Source: Akkermansia sp. | GTDB taxonomy: Bacteria; Verrucomicrobiota; Verrucomicrobiia; Verrucomicrobiales; Akkermansiaceae | Direction: 5' to 3' | Assembly (NCBI GenBank): GCA_030536145.1 | Contig: JAUNQN010000009.1 | Coordinates: forward strand, 1-64,000 | Length of the DNA stretch: 64,000 bases | In this document: positions 1 to 9,098 of the stretch, piece after piece | Numbering within the stretch: the stretch's first letter is position 1 | Layout: every line of letters starts with the position of its first letter | Notes under the pieces: generated by a model | What the model was told of the DNA's origin: nothing | What the model saw: the letters and a program-made list of their open reading frames with translations, nothing else | The model's database searches: none | Program-made: the position numbers and the translations under genes

Positions 1-196
1 GCTCCTTCTCCTCGTCCGCAATATCCGCCAGCACCTTGCGTGCCAGGTGGTTGTCGGTAGATTCGGCCAGCTGCTCATAGAGCTGGATGGCCTCGTACTC
101 CGCGGCTATCATAAAGCGCACGGCGCGCACCAGCTCGCTGAGCCCCAGCTTGCGCGGGGCCGCGAGTCCACTAAATGCAGATGCAAATTCAGGCAT
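1..196 (-). CDS. Ferritin-like/rubrerythrin-family protein (3' part outside window)
   Basis: The first 65 residues are visible; the gene runs off the left edge. The translation starts MPEFASAFSGLAAPRKLGLS and continues with a helix holding AAEYEAIQLYEQLAES and a second ending ADIADEEKE. Glu residues spaced as in E-Y-E-A and D-E-E-K match the first di-iron ligand helix pair of rubrerythrin/ferritin-like four-helix bundles. Known relatives with the same MPEF...SGLAAPRKL opening are small ferritin-like proteins; some members of that broad group sit next to encapsulin genes, which cannot be tested here because the neighbour is outside the window. The function is inferred to be iron or peroxide handling. 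The ATG at 196 is the first Met of the conserved opening. Confidence 0.72.
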   Translation of the reverse strand, partial: MPEFASAFSGLAAPRKLGLSELVRAVRFMIAAEYEAIQLYEQLAESTDNHLARKVLADIADEEKE

Positions 197-303
197 AGTG
201 CAGCACAGACACCGCCGCGCCGCCGCCCGTTCGGTAACTGTTGGGATTCCCTGCCCGCCCCGCGTGTAAGACACACTAGCCGCGCGCCGCACCGCTTTCT
301 TGC

Positions 304-331
304 TTGCATCCGCGGTGAAATCAGGTAAAAT
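304..331 (+). promoter_or_regulatory. Putative sigma70-type promoter of the PpiD/SurA-like gene
   Basis: A -35 box TTGCAT (304-309) and -10 box TAAAAT (326-331) are separated by 16 bases. The transcript would have a leader of about 45 nt before the ATG at 383, with a 6-bp GGGCGC/GCGCCC stem (332-337 with 346-351) at its start. Confidence 0.45.
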
Positions 332-382
332 GGGCGCGTTAGCCTGCGCCCGCGCGCACATAAATACAGCAGCTTCCATATC

Positions 383-2137
383 ATGAACGCACTCGAATTC
401 ATCCGCAGAAACTCCCTGCTCGTCATCATCGTGGTCGGCGCCCTCGGTGCCGGTTTCCTCTTCATGGACTACGGCGACAAGGGCAACTTGTTCGGCAGCA
501 ACTACTACATCGAGGTGAACGGCACCGGCTACAACTACCCGGAGACCATTGCCCTGGGTGAGAACGGCGAGAGCTACCTGCACTCCCTGTACAGCTCCGC
601 CAGCCAGAAGCTGCGCAACAAGTTCGACACCAACGAGGACGACAACCTGAGCGACGACGAGTCCGCCGCCATGAACGCCTGGCTGCAGGAGCACCCCGCC
701 TACAACGAGTACATGGGCTTCATCGGCAACATCATGCAGGTATGGTCCTTCGGCGTCACCCAGGAATCCGCCACCAACGTGGCCGTGAACCGAGCCGTCA
801 TCCATGAAATCGGCGCAGAGCTCGGCATTGCCCCCTCCAAGGAGCAGGTGGACGCCTACATCAAGGCCATGCCCCCCTTCATCAAGGACGACGGCTCCTT
901 TGACCAGGACCTCTACCACCGCCTGACCGGCTATGCCAACGGCATGGCCAACAACGCCCAGGAGAACGCCTTCCGCAGCGTGGTGGCAGACCTGATGGTG
1001 ATGGAATGCCTGAGCAACATCTTCACCGGTGACATGCACTACCAGACCCAGGCCGTTTCCGACATGGTGGATGCCGTGTACCAGCAGATCAAGGGCAAGA
1101 ACGCTTGGCTGCCCGCAGACAAGGTGGCAGCCCCCGCAGAGCCCACGGAAGATGAGCTGACGACCTACTGGGAGGAGAACAAGGAGAACTACAAGAGCGC
1201 AGAGCGCCGCATCGTCTCCGTGTACACCCTGGTACCCGGCGAGGGTGCCAACACGGAATCCCTGATTGCCACGGCAGACACCCTGATGGAGGACCTCTCC
1301 AAGGCGAACGGCAAGGGATTCGACCAGCTGCTGGAGGCCGCCGCCGCCAACCCGGAGAACGAGCCTTTCACCTACCTGACCGCTGACAACAAGAGCCACA
1401 CCACCACCGCACTCACCACCCTGCAGGATGCCCCCGCAGAGCTGCAGGTGGAGCTGGACCACAACGGCAACTCCACCACCCTGGCCAACATCGCCTTTAC
1501 GGAGGTGACCGCCGCCCCCACCGTGAAGGACTACGAGAGCGCTGCGGCTGCCGGCTCCGTGGAAAAGATTGTGGACCTCAAGCAGGTGCGCGGCTACTTC
1601 CTCACCAAGGACAACAAGCTCATCTTCATCCGCGTGGAGGCCATCGAGGAGCCCGTGGTGCTGGAGTTCGACGCCGCCAAGGACAAGGCCCTGGCCGACC
1701 TGAAGAAGGAGCGAGCCGACAAGGCCGTGGAGATTGCCGCCAACAAGCTCTTTGCAGAGATGGAGGCAGCCCTGCCGGAGGGCGGCGTGAAGGCCGCCTT
1801 CGAGAAGGCGGAAGCCGCCGGCGCCACCGTGCAGGACTTCGGCCCCGTAACCCCCGTGGCCCCCTACTGTGATGTGAAGGGAGTGGACGTGACCGCGCTG
1901 ATGAGCGTGGCCAGCGGCAAGCTTGCCCCCATCGTCATCACGGAGGAAGGTGCCAGCATCACCGCCGTCACCGGCCGCACCATCGTGGACACGGCAGACT
2001 ACGCCGCCGTGAAATCCTTCCGCGCCGTACCCCAGCAGAACGCCAGCCTGCGCAGCGATATCCTGATGGACTGGCTGCAGAACACCTACACGCGCTACAA
2101 GGTCAACTTTGCGGAATCCGTGAAGCGGAACAAGTAA
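383..2137 (+). CDS. Membrane-anchored PpiD/SurA-like periplasmic folding factor
   Basis: The 584-residue protein has a short cytoplasmic N-terminus and one membrane anchor at about residues 9-30 (SLLVIIVVGALGAGFLFMDY), followed by a long, acidic, helical periplasmic part. This is the layout of PpiD/SurA_N_3 proteins, membrane-tethered chaperones that help outer-membrane and secreted proteins fold. Residues about 120-250 resemble the SurA-type chaperone domain. The region after about 260 (EDELTTYWEENKENYKSAERR) matches the linker seen before the parvulin domain, but I cannot recognise a clear parvulin active site, so isomerase activity is doubtful. The gene lies 25 bases upstream of the peptide transporter and may share its transcript. 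Family confidence is moderate because such sequences diverge fast. Confidence 0.68.
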   Translation: MNALEFIRRNSLLVIIVVGALGAGFLFMDYGDKGNLFGSNYYIEVNGTGYNYPETIALGENGESYLHSLYSSASQKLRNKFDTNEDDNLSDDESAAMNAWLQEHPAYNEYMGFIGNIMQVWSFGVTQESATNVAVNRAVIHEIGAELGIAPSKEQVDAYIKAMPPFIKDDGSFDQDLYHRLTGYANGMANNAQENAFRSVVADLMVMECLSNIFTGDMHYQTQAVSDMVDAVYQQIKGKNAWLPADKVAAPAEPTEDELTTYWEENKENYKSAERRIVSVYTLVPGEGANTESLIATADTLMEDLSKANGKGFDQLLEAAAANPENEPFTYLTADNKSHTTTALTTLQDAPAELQVELDHNGNSTTLANIAFTEVTAAPTVKDYESAAAAGSVEKIVDLKQVRGYFLTKDNKLIFIRVEAIEEPVVLEFDAAKDKALADLKKERADKAVEIAANKLFAEMEAALPEGGVKAAFEKAEAAGATVQDFGPVTPVAPYCDVKGVDVTALMSVASGKLAPIVITEEGASITAVTGRTIVDTADYAAVKSFRAVPQQNASLRSDILMDWLQNTYTRYKVNFAESVKRNK

Positions 2138-2162
2138 CCGGACACCCCGCACAGCAGAGGCC

Positions 2163-3800
2163 ATGAGCGCATTCCCCCCGCAGGGCAAGTACATTATCGG
2201 CAACGAGGCGTGCGAGCGCTTCAGCTTCTACGGCATGCGCAGCATCCTCACGCTGTACATGACCAGCATGCTGGCCATGAGCCACCAGGAGGCGGTGGAG
2301 GTGGGCCACATCTTCCTGGCCATCATCTACGTGCTGCCCCTGCTGGGTGCCTGGATTGCGGACAAGTTCCTGGGCCGCTACCGCACCATCCTGTACATCT
2401 CCCTGGTGTACTGCCTGGGCAACTTCATCCTGGCCACCGCTGACTTTGCGGCAGACCTGGAAACGCGCAAGCTCATCCTCTTTGCAGGACTGCTCACCAT
2501 TGCCGTGGGCACAGGCGGCATCAAGCCCTGCGTCTCCGCCTTCATCGGTGACCAGGTGCAGGACCACACGGACAGCAAGACCATGACCCGCGTGTACGCC
2601 GCCTTCTACTGGTCCATCAACCTGGGCTCCTTCTTCGCCTTCCTGGTGATTCCCTGGATACGCCAGAGCATGGGCTACAGCTGGGCCTTCGCAGTACCGG
2701 GCATCTTTATGCTGGTGGCCACGCTGCTGCTGTGGTGCGGCCGCAAGACATACTACCACCGCCAGCCCACGCAGCCGCATTTCCTGCCCAGCCTGCTGTG
2801 CCGCGTGTTCCGCGGGGCAAAGGCCGCCTGTGACAAATACGGGGCGGAGACGGTGAAGCAGACCTCCAACACCGTCATCGGCATAGCCGCCTTCGTGGTG
2901 CTGGCCCCCATCGTCTTCCTGCTCGGCCACTGGGTGAACCAGGGGGCGCAGCAGCTTGCCGCCCTCTCCGGCCTGGGCGACACCGCCGCCGGGCTCTGCG
3001 GCTTGGCTGGCATCATCCTGTACATCATCGCCATGGTCACCGCCGGCCTGCGCCTGGCAGCCGCCACGAGCATGCGCGGCTTCATCGGCGTGTCCGGCAG
3101 CCTCCTCTTCAACCCGCGTGAGCTCACGGAATCACGCTACACGGCAGAGGAGATAGGCGGCGCGCGCAACATGGTGCGCGTGCTGCTGGTGTTCCTGATG
3201 ATCATCCCCTTCTGGAGCCTGTATGACCAAACCACCACCAGCTGGGTGCTGCAGGGGGCCAGGATGCAGGCCATCACCTTCAACATCTTCGGCCAGGCAT
3301 TCGCCTTCGGCGCAGAGGAAATGCAGAGCTTCAACCCCCTGCTGGTCATGATCCTGGTACCCACGGTCACGCTGCTGGTGTACCCGTACATCGGCAAATG
3401 GAGCCGCCCCCTGCACCGCATGGGCACCGGCATTGTACTGGCCGGCCTGGCATACGGCGTGGTGGCATGGCTGCAGGTCCGCATTGATTCCGGGGAGCAG
3501 CTCTCCATCCTCTGGCAGTGCCTGCCATACATTGTCCTCACCGTCTCTGAAATCCTGGTGAGCACCACCGGCCTGGAATACGCCTACACCGCCGCCGGGC
3601 AGAACATGAAGAGCATCGTCCTCAGCTTCTGGTACCTCACCAGCACCATCGGCAACTTCCTCATCGTCTACCTCACTTCCATCGTCGGCGACCCCGCCTC
3701 CACAAGCACCTTCATCCTGTACGGCTCCATGGCCGTGGTCATCGGCATCATCTTCATGCTGGTCACCTTCCGCAAATCCTTCTCCGCAGGGCAGCAGTGA
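2163..3800 (+). CDS. POT/PTR2-family proton-coupled oligopeptide transporter
   Basis: This 545-residue inner-membrane protein belongs to the major facilitator superfamily, POT/PTR branch, which imports di- and tripeptides with protons. The N-terminal helix carries the family signature ExxERF (NEACERFSFYG, about residues 14-24). The second signature region reads GTGGIKPCVSAFIGDQ near residue 120, and FYWSINLGSFF follows. About 12-14 hydrophobic segments are evident, and a QTTTSWVLQGARM-type loop is present as in bacterial dipeptide transporters. Length is normal for bacterial POT proteins (about 450-600). It follows the folding factor gene after 25 bases and is followed by a hairpin at 3806-3830. 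Substrate details cannot be read from sequence. Confidence 0.92.
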   Translation: MSAFPPQGKYIIGNEACERFSFYGMRSILTLYMTSMLAMSHQEAVEVGHIFLAIIYVLPLLGAWIADKFLGRYRTILYISLVYCLGNFILATADFAADLETRKLILFAGLLTIAVGTGGIKPCVSAFIGDQVQDHTDSKTMTRVYAAFYWSINLGSFFAFLVIPWIRQSMGYSWAFAVPGIFMLVATLLLWCGRKTYYHRQPTQPHFLPSLLCRVFRGAKAACDKYGAETVKQTSNTVIGIAAFVVLAPIVFLLGHWVNQGAQQLAALSGLGDTAAGLCGLAGIILYIIAMVTAGLRLAAATSMRGFIGVSGSLLFNPRELTESRYTAEEIGGARNMVRVLLVFLMIIPFWSLYDQTTTSWVLQGARMQAITFNIFGQAFAFGAEEMQSFNPLLVMILVPTVTLLVYPYIGKWSRPLHRMGTGIVLAGLAYGVVAWLQVRIDSGEQLSILWQCLPYIVLTVSEILVSTTGLEYAYTAAGQNMKSIVLSFWYLTSTIGNFLIVYLTSIVGDPASTSTFILYGSMAVVIGIIFMLVTFRKSFSAGQQ

Positions 3801-3805
3801 GACAG

Positions 3806-3830
3806 TGCGGGCGGGCTTGCCCCGCCCGCA
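3806..3830 (+). terminator. GC-rich hairpin after the peptide transporter
   Basis: TGCGGGCGGG (3806-3815) pairs perfectly with CCCGCCCGCA (3821-3830) around a 5-nt loop. There is no T tract, so it may end transcription weakly or protect the mRNA 3' end. Confidence 0.5.
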
Positions 3831-3897
3831 GCACAGGCATGAATTACCATGGCTCATCCGGAATAAGGACAGAGACACCCCCTACCCGCGACTTGTC

Positions 3898-4838
3898 ATG
3901 AAAGCATTTGTTATCCCGCTATATCGTCATCTTCCTCATTTTCTGGCTGGGTCTTACCCTATTGAAATGCCTACCCACGTTCCGGGAGCACTACAGGCAC
4001 AACCCGGAAATCACCTGGCTAAAACTGGAAACCAAGAGGCTAGAACTGATGGAGGCCGAACTACAAGTCAACCTGCTGGGCACCAGGCTGGACCATCACT
4101 CCCTTCGCCCGCCAGGACAGCGCCGCCCCGGGACCGGATACAACAGGGGAAAGGGGCAAGAAACTCGTGAGCCTGCCCCCGGGGGACAGCCTGTTGGTCA
4201 GGGATGAAAAATTCAGCGGTGGCTATGAGGAATACGCCGGCAGTGAACTGGAGAAGCGCACCCAAATCCTTTTTTCCTGGCAATACTGGATTATGAGCTG
4301 TCTCTGCGGGCTCTGCATCCTTACCCGCTTTACCAACAAGTCCGCCAGCGGGCGCACACACTCCATCAGCATCACCTCCGACGACCCGGACGAGTATTTC
4401 ACCTTGGAACCCGGCCAGCGCTGCTCCATCACGCCGTCGGACCTGGTGGCATTTTCCGGCAGCATCAGCATCTCCGCCCGCTGGCGCGCATGGCTCCCTG
4501 CCTAGTGCATGGGGCAGATACGCCACTATGTACTTACCGGCCCAGGCATGGCGGTAGTGCGGGCAGAAGGAGGCATCACCGAGGATGAGGTTCACCCCGG
4601 CAAGGTGGCCATACGCCGCAAGCACTGCCTTATCAGCGCCTCAGAAGGCATACTTCTCCACATACGCCGCACAGAAACCCTCATTCCCTACCTGCTGGGC
4701 ATTACCAGCTTGTTTGACCTGCGCCTGATGGGCAATGGAAAGTACCGCATCAGAAATGTCGTCACCATCCCCCGCAGCGTGGCTGACCGCGCCTCCCACT
4801 TGTTCCTGGAGGGGCTTGGCAAATTCCTGGGATTCTGA
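3898..4838 (+). pseudogene. AIM24-family (TIGR00266-like) gene broken by a frame change and an in-frame TAG
   Basis: Three adjoining reading segments together look like one AIM24-family protein with an N-terminal membrane anchor. Segment one (frame of 3908) begins LLSRYIVIFLIFWLGLTLL and continues to about 4085. Segment two, one frame over, carries LVRDEKFSGGYEEY, then LTRFTNKSASGRTH and YFTLEPGQRCSITPSDLVAF, close to the AIM24 pattern LTRF.N...G and LEPGQ...-P..LVAF. It stops at TAG 4503-4505. The same frame resumes at once with CMGQIRHYVLTGPGMAVV and VHPGKVAIRRKHCLISASEG and ends at 4838, matching the C-terminal AIM24 repeat (GPG.....G). The continuity of the domain across the stop is the key evidence. 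The ATG at 3898 is also out of frame with segment one, so the start may be damaged too. Possible alternatives are sequencing errors or recoding. Confidence 0.72.
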
Positions 4839-4879
4839 CCAGGATTCCACATTTTTCTGTTATGCCCGCAGGATTTTCC

Positions 4880-4908
4880 TTGCCATGGCGGGGGAATGGG
4901 AGTAGATT
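4880..4908 (+). promoter_or_regulatory. Putative promoter of the STAS gene
   Basis: -35 TTGCCA (4880-4885), 17-nt spacer, -10 TAGATT (4903-4908). A second -10-like GATAAT lies at 4914-4919. The ATG is at 4931. Confidence 0.5.
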
Positions 4909-4930
4909 AGCATGATAATCCGAACGCCGT

Positions 4931-5476
4931 ATGTCTGATACCTCCCTTCCCCACCATGAGTTTGACGATTGCCTGTGGATTCGCTGTGCGAACCGGGGCA
5001 GCTTTATCAACAGCCCCACCCTGAAATCCCTGGCAGAGGCCTACCTGGCCAAGGGGGGAATCAACATTGTGGTGGACCTGGAGGTGTGCCCGGGGGTGGA
5101 TTCCACGTTCATGGGCACGCTTGCGGCGCTTTCCCGCAAGGTGCTGGCGGTGGGCGGGCATGCTATGGTGGCATCCCCCACGCAGCGCACGCGCGCAGCC
5201 ATGGAGAGCCTGGGGCTGGATATGCTCATGGAGATTGACCCGCCGGCCCCGTTCTGGCAGGATGACGTGGAGCAACGCCGCGCGCAGCTGGAAACCGTGA
5301 CAGAGGGAGATACGGAGGAAAGCGAGCCGATGAGCGAGCTGGAGCGCACGCGCCACGTGCTGGATGCCCACAACACCCTGCGCTCCATGAACACGAAGAA
5401 CGACCAGACATTCGGCTACGTGTGCGAGACGCTGGAGGAGGACCTGCAGCGCCACAGCCAGGTGGACGACAAGTAA
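4931..5476 (+). CDS. STAS-domain protein (anti-sigma-factor antagonist type)
   Basis: A 181-residue soluble protein whose first 110 residues form a STAS domain: IVVDLEVCPGVDSTFMGTLA (about 46-65) is the hallmark strand-helix with the Asp-Ser pair (D57, S58) that is phosphorylated in SpoIIAA/RsbV-type proteins. In those partner-switching systems a kinase phosphorylates the Ser and a PP2C phosphatase removes it, controlling a sigma factor or another target. The C-terminal 70 residues are charged, helical and not part of the domain. No anti-sigma kinase is adjacent; a PP2C-like sensor protein lies far away at 60238-62064, but that protein has lost metal ligands. The gene stands 27 bases before the DUF2851 gene and probably shares its mRNA. 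Confidence 0.85.
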   Translation: MSDTSLPHHEFDDCLWIRCANRGSFINSPTLKSLAEAYLAKGGINIVVDLEVCPGVDSTFMGTLAALSRKVLAVGGHAMVASPTQRTRAAMESLGLDMLMEIDPPAPFWQDDVEQRRAQLETVTEGDTEESEPMSELERTRHVLDAHNTLRSMNTKNDQTFGYVCETLEEDLQRHSQVDDK

Positions 5477-5503
5477 CTTGACGATTGCAAGGAATCCCAC
5501 CTT

Positions 5504-6883
5504 ATGCCTGACAGCCGCCGCAGGGCGGCGGATGCCTACGGGCGCCTGCTGCATGACGTGTACGCCTACCCAGCCGCAGCGGCGGAGGAGGAAGCGGAGC
5601 CGCCGCATATCACGGAAATGGAGCTGCAGGCGCTGTGGGCGGCGGGCATGCTGGGCCAGGGCGGGCAGACCCGCGGGCACGGCGCGGTGCGGATTCTGGA
5701 TTTCGGCACATGGAACCGCAGCGCGGGGCCGGATTTCCTGAACGCGGAGATAGAGCTGGACGGCGTGCGCCGCCGCGGCGATATTGAACTGGACCCCACC
5801 GCACAGGATTGGGAGAACCACGGCCACGGGGCCAATCCCGGGTTCAACAAGGTGGTGCTGCATGTGGTGTTCCGTGAGCCCCCGGCGGGCTGGTACACGC
5901 GCAATTCCCTGCACCGGGAGGTCCCCGTGCTCAGCATCCCCGCAGAGGTGTGGCAGAAGGCCACCGGCATGCCGCTGAGACGGGATACGGCAGACGTGGA
6001 GCTGTGCCGGGAACCGCTGGCCGCCATGCAGGCGGCGGAGATAGCCGCGCTGCTGCAGGCGGCCGCCGCACACCGGCTGGAGAAGAAGCGCCACCTGTTC
6101 CGCGCCAAGGCGGAGTGCCTGGGGGTGCGCCAGGCGTGGTTCGAGGCTTGGGCGGAGACGCTGGGCTATTCCGCCAACAAGGTGGCCATGCAGATGCTGG
6201 CGCGCCGCGCCCCGCTGAAGGAGCTGGGGCAGCAGGCGGAATCCATCCTCTTTGGCACGGCGGGGTTTCTGGTGCCGGTGCTGCCGGAGCGCGCATCCGA
6301 CGAGGCGCGCGCCTACCACCGCCGCGTGTGGGATTCCTGGTGGGCGCTGCGGGAGCAGTTTGAGCTGGCAAACCCGCACAACCTGCCGTGGACTCTCTCC
6401 CCCGTGCGCCCGCTGAACCACCCGCAGCGCCGCGTGGCCGCGCTGGCGGAAAGCGCCCTGCACTGGCAGCAGATAGAGCCGCACCTGAACGCCGCCGGGG
6501 CCAAGCGCCTGGCGCAGGTGCTGGGCGGCATCTCCCACCCGTACTGGGATACGCACTGCACCCTGCCCTCTGCCCCGCTGGCACGCAAGAACGCACTGGT
6601 GGGCAGACAGCGCATTTCTGATTTCCTCATCAACCACGTGTACGCGCAGGATGATTCCGCCGCAGCGTGGCACTCCTACCTGGCGCTGCCGGGCGGTCCC
6701 ATGGCCACGCGCATCAAGGAGACGGCGGCGCGGCTTTTCGGGGAGCGTGAGGACTTGGGCAGCCTGCTCAGCCAGAGCTATGCCCAGCAGGCGCTGCTGC
6801 AGATAGAGGCGGATTTCTGCGCCGCGCAGCCCTGCGCAGAATGCCTGTTCCCGCGCCAGCTCTGCCAGTGGAAAAAAGGATAA
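5504..6883 (+). CDS. DUF2851-family protein
   Basis: The 459-residue product matches the conserved N-terminal block of DUF2851: ELQALWAAGML, then VRILDFGTWNRSAGPDFLNA (about 62-81), RRRGDIELDPTAQDWENHGH and FNKVVLHVVF. The G-x-x-N-x-x-A-G-P-D-F and GD-I/V-E-x(5)-D-W-x-x-H-x-H motifs are strongly conserved in the family; the His/Asp/Glu residues suggest a metal or nuclease-like site, but the function is unknown. The rest is helical and rich in Ala/Arg, ending with a cysteine set (CAAQPCAECLFPRQLC) that could bind a metal. The gene is cotranscribed behind the STAS gene and meets the L,D-transpeptidase gene tail to tail with only 2 bases between them. Confidence 0.85.
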   Translation: MPDSRRRAADAYGRLLHDVYAYPAAAAEEEAEPPHITEMELQALWAAGMLGQGGQTRGHGAVRILDFGTWNRSAGPDFLNAEIELDGVRRRGDIELDPTAQDWENHGHGANPGFNKVVLHVVFREPPAGWYTRNSLHREVPVLSIPAEVWQKATGMPLRRDTADVELCREPLAAMQAAEIAALLQAAAAHRLEKKRHLFRAKAECLGVRQAWFEAWAETLGYSANKVAMQMLARRAPLKELGQQAESILFGTAGFLVPVLPERASDEARAYHRRVWDSWWALREQFELANPHNLPWTLSPVRPLNHPQRRVAALAESALHWQQIEPHLNAAGAKRLAQVLGGISHPYWDTHCTLPSAPLARKNALVGRQRISDFLINHVYAQDDSAAAWHSYLALPGGPMATRIKETAARLFGEREDLGSLLSQSYAQQALLQIEADFCAAQPCAECLFPRQLCQWKKG

Positions 6884-6885
6884 GG

Positions 6886-7482
6886 CTATTCCACCTCCAC
6901 GGGGGTGCCCGGGGTCACGCAGGAATAGAGGGTCATGCACGCATCCTTGGGAATGCGGATACAGCCGTGGGAAAGCGGGTCGCGCCCCACGTAGCCCACA
7001 TGCATGCCGATGCCGTCATACGTGAGCCGCATGAAATAGGGCATGGACACGTGGTAGATATTGGACGTGTGGTGTACCTGCTTCTCAAGGACCCGGAAGG
7101 AGCCGCGCGGCGTGCGGTCGTCCTTGCCGGTGCAGACCGGGAAATCCATGGCAATCTCACCGTTCACGTACAGCATGCCGCGCTGGTCCGCAATGCTGAT
7201 TTTCACCAGCTTCTCCCCACGGGCATGCAGCAGGGCGGGCTTTTTCCACACCTTGTAGGTAATCGGGTACATGGAGATACGGCGGAACTCGTCGTAATCC
7301 TCCGGAATCCGCGGGTCCTCCCGCTGCAAGCGGTAGGCGGCGCTGGCATAGTACGCGGCCCAGTCCGCAGAGGGATTCTTGCCGCCGGGGCCCCAGTCCA
7401 CATGGGCATGCCCGCCCGTGCCGCCGCACGCAGTCAGCAGCACGGCGGCACACGGGAACAGGAGCGGTAGGTAAGCACGCAT
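6886..7482 (-). CDS. L,D-transpeptidase lipoprotein (YkuD domain)
   Basis: The 198-residue protein starts with a lipoprotein signal peptide ending in LTAC (Cys19 as predicted lipidation site). The C-terminal half is a YkuD L,D-transpeptidase domain: the catalytic motif is H161 (GMHVG) followed by SHGCIR with Cys174 as nucleophile. Such enzymes make 3-3 crosslinks in peptidoglycan or attach proteins to it, in the periplasm. The domain also contains TGKDDRTPRGSFRV, the usual strand before the active site. The ATG overlaps the folD stop by one base (TAATG), so the gene is the last one of the minus-strand operon that begins at the secretin. Confidence 0.93.
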   Translation of the reverse strand: MRAYLPLLFPCAAVLLTACGGTGGHAHVDWGPGGKNPSADWAAYYASAAYRLQREDPRIPEDYDEFRRISMYPITYKVWKKPALLHARGEKLVKISIADQRGMLYVNGEIAMDFPVCTGKDDRTPRGSFRVLEKQVHHTSNIYHVSMPYFMRLTYDGIGMHVGYVGRDPLSHGCIRIPKDACMTLYSCVTPGTPVEVE

Positions 7483-8360
7483 TAGCGGGTAAGCTGGCGG
7501 CAGGCCTTCACGGTGTTTGCCATGAGCATGGCAATGGTCATGGGTCCCACGCCGCCCGGCACGGGGGTGATGGCGGAGCAGCGGTCCTTCACGGCATCAA
7601 AATCCACATCACCCACAATGCGGTAGCCGCGGGGGCGGGTCGCGTCTGCAATGCGGTTGATACCCACATCCAGCACCACGGCGCCCTCCTTGATATGGTC
7701 CGCGCCAATCATGCAGGGACGGCCCACGGCGGCCACCACGATATCCGCCGTGCGGCAGAGGGCGGCCAGGTCCTTCGTGCGGGAATGGGCAATGGTCACG
7801 GTGGCATTGGCCTTCTTGCTCACCAGCAGGTTGGCCATGGGCTTGCCCACAATCATGCTGCGGCCTACCACCACCGCATGGCGGCCAGCGGTCTCTATGC
7901 CGTATGCTTTCAGCAGCTCCATGCAGCCCAGCGGCGTGCAGGGAACAAATCCTTCCTCCTCCTCCAGCACCAGCTTGGCCACGTTGGCCGGGTGGAAACC
8001 GTCCACGTCCTTGCGCGGATCGATGTTCAGGATAACCGCCTCCTCGTTGATATGGGGCGGGGGCGGGCTCTGCACCAGGATACCGTGGATGCGGTCATCC
8101 GCGTTCAGCTTGTGAATCAGCTCCACCAGCTCCTCCTGGGTGGTCTCTGCGGGCAGCTCCCACTTCTGGGAGTACAGGCCCAGCTCCTGGCAGGCCTTCA
8201 CCTTGGAGCCCACGTACACCTGCGAGGCGGGGTCGTTGCCCACCAGCACCACAGCCAGGCCCGGGGTATGCCCGGCAGCTGTCAGCTCCGCAATCTCAGC
8301 CTTCAGGCCCTCGCGCACGCGCGCGGCCACTTCCTTTCCGTCAATCAGGGTCGGTGTCAT
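7482..8360 (-). CDS. folD: Bifunctional methylenetetrahydrofolate dehydrogenase/cyclohydrolase
   Basis: FolD interconverts 5,10-methylene-THF and 10-formyl-THF using NADP, feeding purine and formyl-Met synthesis in the cytoplasm. The 292-residue length is typical. Visible signatures are YVGSKVKAC (49-57) with the catalytic Lys53, the [16 protein letters not shown]-like segment of the first family signature, the nucleotide-binding [17 protein letters not shown], and the C-terminal [14 protein letters not shown]. It sits between the acyltransferase (22 bases upstream) and the L,D-transpeptidase (overlap of one base). Confidence 0.97.
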   Translation of the reverse strand: MTPTLIDGKEVAARVREGLKAEIAELTAAGHTPGLAVVLVGNDPASQVYVGSKVKACQELGLYSQKWELPAETTQEELVELIHKLNADDRIHGILVQSPPPPHINEEAVILNIDPRKDVDGFHPANVAKLVLEEEEGFVPCTPLGCMELLKAYGIETAGRHAVVVGRSMIVGKPMANLLVSKKANATVTIAHSRTKDLAALCRTADIVVAAVGRPCMIGADHIKEGAVVLDVGINRIADATRPRGYRIVGDVDFDAVKDRCSAITPVPGGVGPMTIAMLMANTVKACRQLTR

Positions 8361-8381
8361 ATCTGTATTCCTGTTGAAAAA

Positions 8382-9065
8382 CTATTGTATCTCCGGGAAA
8401 TCCGGGCGCCCGTTCTTCAGGGCATCGTCCAGCCGCTCCAGGTACTCCGCCAGGGTAGCATCATCCGCATGCGGGGGCACCACAATGCGCTTGCCCCAGC
8501 GCAGCGTGACGCGGGAGAACGGCTTGGGAATGATAAACTTGTCCCATGCCTTGTTGATGCGCCAGCAGGCGGAGAAATCCATGGAAATGGGGATGATGGG
8601 CCTGCCGGACAGGCTGGAGAGGCGCACGGCACCGCCGCGGGACTTGTAGAGCGGGCCCCTGGGGCCATCTGTGGTGATGCAGATGCAGCGCTCTCCCTTG
8701 GCGGTCTGTACCAGCTCCTTGAACGCAGCCGTGCCGCGGCGGTGGCTGGAGCCGCGCACCACCTCCATCTTGTAGTCGCGCAGCAGGGTATCCACCAGCG
8801 CGCCGTCCTTGCTGGCGCTGGCTAGGGCGCACATGGGCAGCTTGCCCTTCAAGATGCGCCTGTAGAAGTACATGGGGATAAAAATGCGGTTGTGCCAGAA
8901 GGCCACGATGACCGCTTCCGTACCCGGGGCCGGATTCCCCTTTTCCGCCTCGTCCTGCACAAACCGCATGCGCAGGGTGCGGCAGTACAGCTCAGAAAGG
9001 AGCCACAGGGCGTGCCCCGCCAGGCGGGCCCACAAGGGGGTTCTCACCTCTGTACTGCTGCTCAT
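8382..9065 (-). CDS. DUF374-type lysophospholipid/lipid A-like acyltransferase
   Basis: The 227-residue protein has the DUF374 pattern: VAFWHNRIFIPMYFYRR (about 48-64), ALASASKDGALVDTLL, VRGSSHRRGTAAFKEL, the ITTDGPRGPLYKSRGGAV block and WDKFIIPKPFSRVTLRWGK. These are the acyl-acceptor and acyl-donor motifs of the lysophospholipid acyltransferase superfamily. Members are inner-membrane-associated and acylate lipid A/Kdo or lysophospholipids; which one cannot be told here. A hydrophobic helix LAGHALWLLSELY lies at the N-terminus. The gene follows the AsmA-like protein by 33 bases in the secretin operon, which fits an envelope role. Confidence 0.87.
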   Translation of the reverse strand: MSSSTEVRTPLWARLAGHALWLLSELYCRTLRMRFVQDEAEKGNPAPGTEAVIVAFWHNRIFIPMYFYRRILKGKLPMCALASASKDGALVDTLLRDYKMEVVRGSSHRRGTAAFKELVQTAKGERCICITTDGPRGPLYKSRGGAVRLSSLSGRPIIPISMDFSACWRINKAWDKFIIPKPFSRVTLRWGKRIVVPPHADDATLAEYLERLDDALKNGRPDFPEIQ

Positions 9066-9098
9066 ACGGTCATGTGTGATGGTGGCCGTACAGCCCGC

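Noticed and set aside
3805-4170. 121-codon frame starting before the broken AIM24 gene
   Set aside because: Pro/Arg/His-rich, begins within the transporter hairpin, and competes with a frame that encodes a plausible membrane anchor.
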